Of a stretch of 64,000 bases of DNA, positions 58,108 to 64,000 are shown one piece after another. Numbering within the stretch: the first letter of the stretch is position 1; every line of letters starts with the position of its first letter. The stretch is from Dermacentor variabilis (lineage: Eukaryota; Arthropoda; Arachnida; Ixodida; Ixodidae): contig NC_134577.1 in NCBI RefSeq assembly GCF_050947875.1, positions 72,791,139-72,855,138 of the forward strand, written 5' to 3'. The notes under the pieces are model-generated. The model was not told the DNA's origin and did no database searches. It saw only the letters and a program-made list of their open reading frames with translations. Position numbers and translations under genes: made by a program.

Positions 58108-58246
58108 CGGACTTCGTTAAAGTGCATAAAGACCACAGGTACACGTCAGTTTTCGTACTTGCGTCACAATGCACGAGCCACACCCAGATATCGAACCTCC
58201 GACCTTGTATTATGTAGCGCAGCACTGGGCCATTCAGCTATCGCTA
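58108..58246 (-). mobile_element. tRNA-derived SINE relic (head and part of body)
   Basis: The reverse complement shows TAGCTGAATGGCCCAGTGCT (box A-like), GGTCGGAGGTTCGATATCTG (box B-like) and then GACGTGTACCTG and TTTATGCACTTTAACGAAG, which resemble the family A body. It abuts the LINE terminus at 58105. Confidence 0.45.
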
Positions 58247-60420
58247 TTAAATGTCACGAATAAAAGCGCAAGCCCTGTAATTCATTTTTATTACGAGACA
58301 GGCTTTGAGTTGGACACAAACGAACCGAGAGGACACTGTTTACAAAACGTTTGCAACAGTGAAACGACACGTCGCTTATGAAGTTAAACACGCCTTTTTG
58401 GTATTATCATGCTCAACCACGATTTACCGTGTACAGGCGATAGACTTTAGACCATTTTAGCGGCGACTAATGTGCTCCCGTTACCAAAAGTACACGGACC
58501 AGCGATGGCGCGATAAAATTAATTTTCTACGCTGTTTCTGATTGAAACTTTTATTCAAATTTATTCAAAAATACCCCCAAAGGCCCTCATTACGAGGGTA
58601 TTACATGGGGGAGGGAGCGATCACGGGCACTGGTCATACATCTTTATTCAACTGCGAGGCTTTCATTTCAATGGACCCGTATGGGTTTCCTTTGTAGCAA
58701 ATGCTACGAACGGGTGGATCTCTGATTTCGCCTTTATATATTGCAGCATCCTGTTGCTCGATATTGCTAAAATAGTTATAATGACGATTTTCCATGCTTT
58801 AGAAAACTTATCTAGCGTATTATTTTTCTTGTACCGTAGCCTCCTGCAATACTCCCTACAATAGCGAACTAGGTACCGAAAATGTAAAAATAAAAATATG
58901 AAATCATTGACAATACATACGACATATCCCAAAAGCTGATCCAATGTTTCATAGCAAAAATAAGTGGTTTTCGTATTTCGAAAGTTTCCCCTACTTTCGG
59001 CGTCGTGCGAATCGTCCTTTCTGGGGTTGACTGGCAATACAGACGTAGTTTTCGTTTAGTGCGGTCTAATTGGGACCACGCAGAATAAAGAAACTACATC
59101 ACGGTTTATCCAAATATTGCATCCTAATTAGCACCGGAAAACTCCTCTGACATGACGTCACAACAATGACGCGTCCTCATATCGGAGCTGATCCTTCTGT
59201 TCGACCTACAGCTCTGTCCTCTGTTCATGTTGCACACGCACCGAAAGGAAATTCTGTCACTAAGAAACTTGTGTTACGAAGTTTCCATCACACGATAGCA
59301 TTTTATTGCGCCCATATACGAGGAGGAAGATCAAGCAAGAACGGGCCGCCGAAACAAAGTTGTTGTTTGATTCGTTCCACAGGGCGGCTAATTAGGAGGC
59401 TTTTGTTTCTTCAAATTATAAAGGGAGTTAAACAGCACATTGTATTCAACATCCCTCTACCTTTGCATATGCTCCTAAGCAGCGCGCACACGTTCCCGGA
59501 CCGTACGCGGAGCCAATACCGTTTGCTTTTGTATTTAGCAGTTTTGTTATGCCCCGAGTTTCACATTGGTCTGTCCTATCCCCTTTCTCGTCTTCAAACA
59601 AAACGTGGTCATAATGATTTGCAATTAGAGACGCGTCCAAATCAAAGGCACAGAATAAGAAGTCATGGGCCCAAGAGGAGTCCGCGCACTTGAATTATGC
59701 AAATCAAGGTGATCATCAAGCTGCGGGACGGAAACTGCTGAACATTGCTGCTCAATCAACTCCGACAGCAATGAAGCGAGGCAGCCATTAATTAGTATCC
59801 GGGTGCAGCAAGCAGCCTGTGAAACGAGCCCTCAAGGCACTCCGCGAAGCCGGCCCAGCTCGATACTCAGGTGTGTCTTTTCTCTGAATGAAAGCGCTCC
59901 GGTGTTTCCAAAGAAACTTTTTCTTTTTTAACATTTTACCCACTTCAATTATTTTTAAGCCGACACTCCTCATCGAGGCTTTCGCTAAAGCAATGAGATA
60001 ATTACTCCTGGAGAGAGTGGTCCAGCTCTACTTTCAATTAATAGCAGAAGAGATTATAGATAAACTACGAATTAGGTTTCAGATTTCTGAAGTTTCGAAT
60101 TTCTTACGTAGTCAGGAGCGGAGGTGAACGGGCGGTATGCTTTTTCTCGTGTTTGTTATTTGTGGCGAACGTGCAGAATTCTTCGTTGATTGCGCACACC
60201 AATTACATGAACTGCTGGAAAACGAAAATATGTAGACGCCGCTTATCGACCCTGCGCTTCCATGACATCCCCCCCCTCCCAACTGATGGGAGTTCTGAAT
60301 AATTATTTTTATTGCAAGCCTAGAGCTAGACTTACGTAACACACTGCAGTTTCACATTCATGACGAAGGAGATGCGCAAAGGTGAAATATAAAGCAGGCC
60401 AGAAATTGAGAAGTTTTGCT

Positions 60421-60462
<42 letters not shown>

Positions 60463-61329
60463 ATACCCAGCGATTACAATTTTGTGCGTGCAAGATATTC
60501 GATATGTTGTGAAGTTACACTAAGATTTATCTTCTTTGAATAGATTGACTGTAGTTCCACAGTGTTTTCTGTAACCACATGGAACCATGCGATCTTGTCT
60601 CACGCAGAGAATGAAGAAGACATCGTCGTTTTCCGAGTTCCTTGTAATAGAGCGCTAATCGCTGCCTGAACGATCAAATAAGTCCGCATTTTTTTAGTAA
60701 TCTAAATGTGAATAACAATGTCACGTTTATTTCTCGCCATCAATTCCCACCAAATAAAATATCGATGAAAGACTGACTGCAACATAAATTGCTGATAACG
60801 ACGGTATTTTTATAGAACGTTAAAGGCCAACTGTAACGAAACTTATCTTTTGCCTAATTGCTATTAAATTAGTAAGTAACAGAAACCACTGAAACAGTCG
60901 TGTCAAATCTGCGTCGATACCTTGTGTCTAGTTTTCTTTCCACCTCAGTCACATGTTAGATTAACTTGGATGGCCGGAACCGATATGTTCGTAAGCACCA
61001 AAGTTATCTCGTTATGTAAATAGAATGGCAATAGAGGTACTTTGCAACTGGTGAAGCTCAAAGCTTCAGTCAACTAGAAAACGAAAGGAAGAAGTGCTCA
61101 ACACTGTTACTGAGAACAACAGAAAGCAAACAGGCCATGAAACCAAGAAATACACAGGTGAAATGAACTGCCTTTTAACTTCAACTATGCAGATTGCGGA
61201 AAAAACAACTAAAAGTGGGTGACGTGACCCACTTCCATTTCCATTTTCTTGAGCATTTCTAACTGATGTGAAATTAAATAATATTTGCAGTGTGGATCGC
61301 CCAGAGAAGAGATTTCAGGCCCGATAATC
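58247..61329. other. Non-genic stretch with one AT microsatellite
   Basis: The longest frame (59166-59693, 175 codons, plus) has no domain, no splice signals and an antisense competitor. GGCCAACTGTAACGAAACTT at about 60824 looks like a terminal repeat, but I found no partner. No other feature. Confidence 0.45.
60426..60460. repeat. (TA)n microsatellite
   Basis: About 17 TA units without interruption. Confidence 0.95.
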
Positions 61330-61800
61330 GAGGATTACCTCAATAATGTAAACACAGTCCACGATGCACTCCAGAGAGACAAGAACTTGCCAAAGCTTTC
61401 CAGAAACCGGACAATCGGCTGCTTTCTGTGCAGCTGCTGCTGGAACACCTCCCCCATCGCGCGTCGGCCCTTAAAGCGGTGAAGGCGCTTTTGTGCTTCT
61501 TAAGGACGACGGGCTTGTGCGACCACCTGTGACTATTAATGCAAAATCTGTAAGACCTCACACGTCAGCGAACTCACCACAATTTCCTTATTTCCTTCCC
61601 TCCTCTCTCTCTGCCTGTAATCTGTTTCCCCCTTCCCCATTCCCCTGGTGTAAGGTAGCCAACCGGACGTTATTCTGGTTAACCTCCCTGCCTTCTACTT
61701 ATCTCTTTCCCTCCTCCTACTCGCAAGTGCCATAGGGTAGCACCGTAAACGGTCACAGAAGGTACCGCCGGGGCCACGTCGTTGTATATAAATTATTGTA
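61330..61800 (+). mobile_element. LINE 3' end: ORF2 C-terminus plus 3' UTR
   Basis: The plus reading from about 61360 is CTPERQELAKAFQKPDNRLL, SVQLLLEHLPHRASALKAVK and ALLCFLRTTGLCDHL, ending in TGA at about 61530. This is the C-terminal module (Cys, ERQ/ERR, DNR, KA.KALL.FL..TGL) of a tick LINE ORF2. The 3' UTR has GTAGCCAACCGGACGTTATT and GGTTAACCTCCCTGCC (61652-61692), shared with 42570 and 54250, and ends near a TAATAAAATTTC at about 61800. Confidence 0.7.
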
Positions 61801-62265
61801 ATAAAATTTCAATGAACAGACGAGAATGAAATTATTCGCGCATACAGATACAAATGCCGGAAAGAAAACAAATATGGCCAGGCAGTTCTGAACTCTGCTC
61901 CTACCCGCTTGAAGAGGAGATAGAAAAAAAAATAAAGAAGCCCAACAGGAAGGATATGAAGAAAAAAATGAGGAAGGCAGATCAACGACATCACATCACA
62001 TCCCATACAGAGTACATACCATAAAGGCGACAAGAATTCTAGCCCCGCTTTGAGAGCCGCATTACGGGTTGAAGCACGACGTTTCGGAAAGAAGAAACCA
62101 TTATGTGGAATTCGTGCAAGGTTAGGTTGTTGGAACTGATTTAGCAGCATACAGCGGCAACTGTGGAATGTTGGGCATTCCAGCAGCAAGTGTTCAAGCG
62201 TTTCGCTGTAGTGTCCACGAGCCGGGCACGAAAAGCTCTGCGCAGGTCCCTGTCAGTGAAGCCAC
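61800..62265 (-). mobile_element. LINE 3' end, opposite orientation (tail to tail)
   Basis: The minus reading from about 62265 is SFSCPARGHYSETLEHLLLE, then CPTFHSCRCMLLNQFQQ, NGFFFPKRRASTRNAALKAG and LEFLS, a C-terminal zinc-knuckle and tail module of a LINE ORF2. After LEFLS the frame runs on into T-rich 3' UTR without meaning. The open frame 62189-61809 therefore overstates the protein. Confidence 0.65.
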
Positions 62266-64000
62266 AAATCAAAATCAAAGCACGCCGCCACCAACGCTGT
62301 CGCTACTGGCCACGAGGGAGCGGAAAGAGAGCTCCTGTTCACCGCATAGAACGTTGTTCCAGTCAAAAGGCCAGCGTTTGGAAACTTAAGTTTCACTCTA
62401 GGTTATTGTTTCTACATTTCAGTTAGACAATTTCTCCTGTGCTCTCTCTCGAAATTGTCATTTTGTACAGTGAAGAAGAGAGAAAGACTAGCCCCTCAGA
62501 GCCCTTTCTTCTTCTGGCTTCAAGCTGTCCTCCTGCATAAACATGCACTGTCGCCATTTCTTTTTCTCAGATAATTTTTATTAAATCTGCTCTGGGCCGT
62601 ATAGCCGAAAGTGTGGAAGAACCACAGTCACACATTAAGTTGCGAAATGCATATGAATCTGTGAATCTACAAACGCAGCACCACGAAGTAAAGAAAATAT
62701 ATACCGGCGATCAAGATAGGAATGCTTGTCGCAAAAACGCCGTACAGTCACGTTTACGTTGCAATTCCATTCTTGCTTGTCTGCAGTCCATTGGAAGGAC
62801 TTGCATGATCATTCGAACGCTTCAAAATTTCGCCATATTCTAGCAGGGATGTGGCTCTGCCAAGAGCGGTCATCCGCAACGGAGATTTGTGAGATTGCAT
62901 TCCGATTTTTCGTTTCCCAAGAGTGAAATCATATGCACTGTCTATTTCGTTGACCGTACCTTTTGGGAATGCACTTTAGCCGCTATATTGTGCAAACAGG
63001 TTGCGTGAGAACGCGCATGGACTCACACGGCAACCATCAAACGGATTGTGTGGCCAATTTCGGTTGCTGCAAGTATGAAGCTTACGATCCCAGCAAAACC
63101 CAATCAGTTTTAGAGAACTTTGAGTGCAACGTGAGCCGCGTGCAAAATAAACCCAAAAATAAACCTGCCCTCGTTTTTAGTGTAATCAGCATTGGGCTAC
63201 ATCAACTCTGACCCCACCCCCCAAGTTAGCACTAAGAACGTATTATGACACAAGCCTTTCAATGTCAGCATAACTTTCAAGCAAGCTTCACCTTTATGTT
63301 CTTTTCAAGGACATGCCTGCGGTGAATCAGTTACCCATTTCATTATTAACTGTAGAAACGGTGAGACAGGAAAAAAACACCGGAGAAACCGTCTCTCCAT
63401 GAATGTCGGCGTTACTGCGATATGTCGACCCAGCGTATTGCAGCCCACAAAACGCGCCACGTATAAACGAAGTGTACGAGGCTGGGGGGCTCTCTCGAGT
63501 TTTCCTCTTACCACACTGCGCCATCTAGCGTCGCCGCAGCGAAGTCCCCGCGTTGCCCGTGTGTGACTATACATTAAAACAAGAATGTCTGTATAATACT
63601 AACGCGGTTTTGACTCCGCCCACCGCCACAGAAATATATATGAAGTTGTAGCATGGAAAAAACGCACAGACGCAGTGGCACATACACAGTGACCCAACAC
63701 AACACGAAAGAAATTCACTGGAGCAGGAAACGTACCCATTTTTCACACACCCAGTGAACCATTCTGCGGGTGAAGGAGGAGCATCGAAAAAATGAACACA
63801 AGTAGCGGTACATAGCCAGTAAATCAATGATTAATTTATCGCCAATAAACGCGATCACGGAGAGGGGAGAACATCAAGACAGGGTGAAGAGATCCTAGCA
63901 AGGAGCAACGAACGAAGTAGCTCGCGATACCTTGAAACGTTTTGAATCATGGATAAAGGTAAAAGATGTGCGACTCATCAGTAAGCTTGCTCGATACGTA
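62266..64000. other. Non-genic stretch apart from one exon-like segment
   Basis: No repeat family recognised. The only item worth noting is the Cys-rich frame around 63000-63130, listed separately. Confidence 0.45.
63000..63130 (+). other. Exon-like segment, Cys-rich (low confidence)
   Basis: An open frame preceded by TATTGTGCAAACAG (acceptor-like, ends 62999) and followed by GTGAGC (donor-like, 63131) gives CVRTRMDSHGNHQTDCVANF and GCCKYEAYDPSKT, then a Glu/Asn/Cys end: five cysteines including a CC pair in about 43 residues, with no low complexity. Splice phases would be 1 at the start and 0 at the end. Secreted Cys-rich proteins are abundant in ticks, but I cannot place this in a family, and no neighbouring exon was found. 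Confidence 0.25.

Noticed and set aside
58165..58246. tRNA gene on the minus strand
   Set aside because: The boxes fit loosely, but acceptor-stem pairing is not visible and the downstream sequence resembles SINE body.
59166..59693. 175-codon plus frame as a gene
   Set aside because: No domain, no splice or promoter signal, and comparable antisense frames; length can arise by chance in 64 kb.
60820..60845. TIR-like GGCCAACTGTAACGAAACTT
   Set aside because: No inverted partner found within several kb on either side.

Overview
The window looks like non-genic chromatin from an arthropod nuclear genome, most likely a hard tick (Ixodidae). I base this on the tRNA-derived SINEs (a head starting near CCGCCGTGGTTGCTCAGTGG and a tail near TTTTGGCACGTAAAACCC), on I-clade, RTE-like and CR1/L2-group LINEs, and on Ty3/gypsy remnants, all of which match repeat families I know from tick genomes. 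No search was run, so the species is open. I see no bacterial operons, no rRNA or functional tRNA gene, no CRISPR array, and no certain host protein-coding gene.

Layout. 1-2534 has no recognised feature. 2536-6630 (minus) is an I-clade LINE with an uninterrupted 1200-codon ORF2 and a 5'-cut ORF1. 8045-9590 (minus) is an older LINE relic with ORF1 zinc knuckles and endonuclease. 10080-10760 is a degenerate GTCATC-type array. 12052-12243 is a 97-bp tandem duplication, followed by a decayed CR1/L2-group LINE (about 12340-16556, plus) whose ORF1 carries a 2A-like ribosome-skipping motif. 18950-21621 is a nest: gypsy relic 3 (minus) with an I-LINE 3' fragment in its integrase and an apparent MITE-like element beside its RNase H, followed by a 170-bp (AC)n tract. 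22224-22950 holds a SINE half and gypsy relic 2 (plus). 25650-29710 is gypsy relic 1 (minus), with LTR-like ends, gag, protease and RT but a large internal deletion, and with a SINE inserted between protease and RT. 31874-32245 is a 22-24 bp minisatellite. 34960-35795 is an RTE-like LINE 3' end followed by a second SINE family. 40511-41201 is a 691-bp element with terminal inverted repeats. The rest is sparse: further LINE tails (42.2, 51.5-52.2, 54.2, 57.9, 61.3 and 62.2 kb), SINEs (38.7, 52.7, 53.4 and 58.1 kb), a palindrome cluster (53.86 kb), and two weak exon-like segments (23.8 and 63.0 kb).

How it fits together. Nearly every coding-type signal is retrotransposon protein: endonuclease/RT/RNase H from LINEs, which also typically mobilise SINEs, and gag/protease/RT/integrase from gypsy elements. 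Ages differ widely. The SINE at 53439-53675 has a perfect 15-bp target duplication and looks young. The I-clade LINE has an intact frame but a substitution in its endonuclease SDH motif. The others carry stops, frameshifts and lost catalytic residues. The best candidates for something less ordinary are the 2A-like motif, the triple palindrome at 53.86 kb, the TIR element at 40.5 kb, and the Cys-rich exon-like segment at 63.0 kb.
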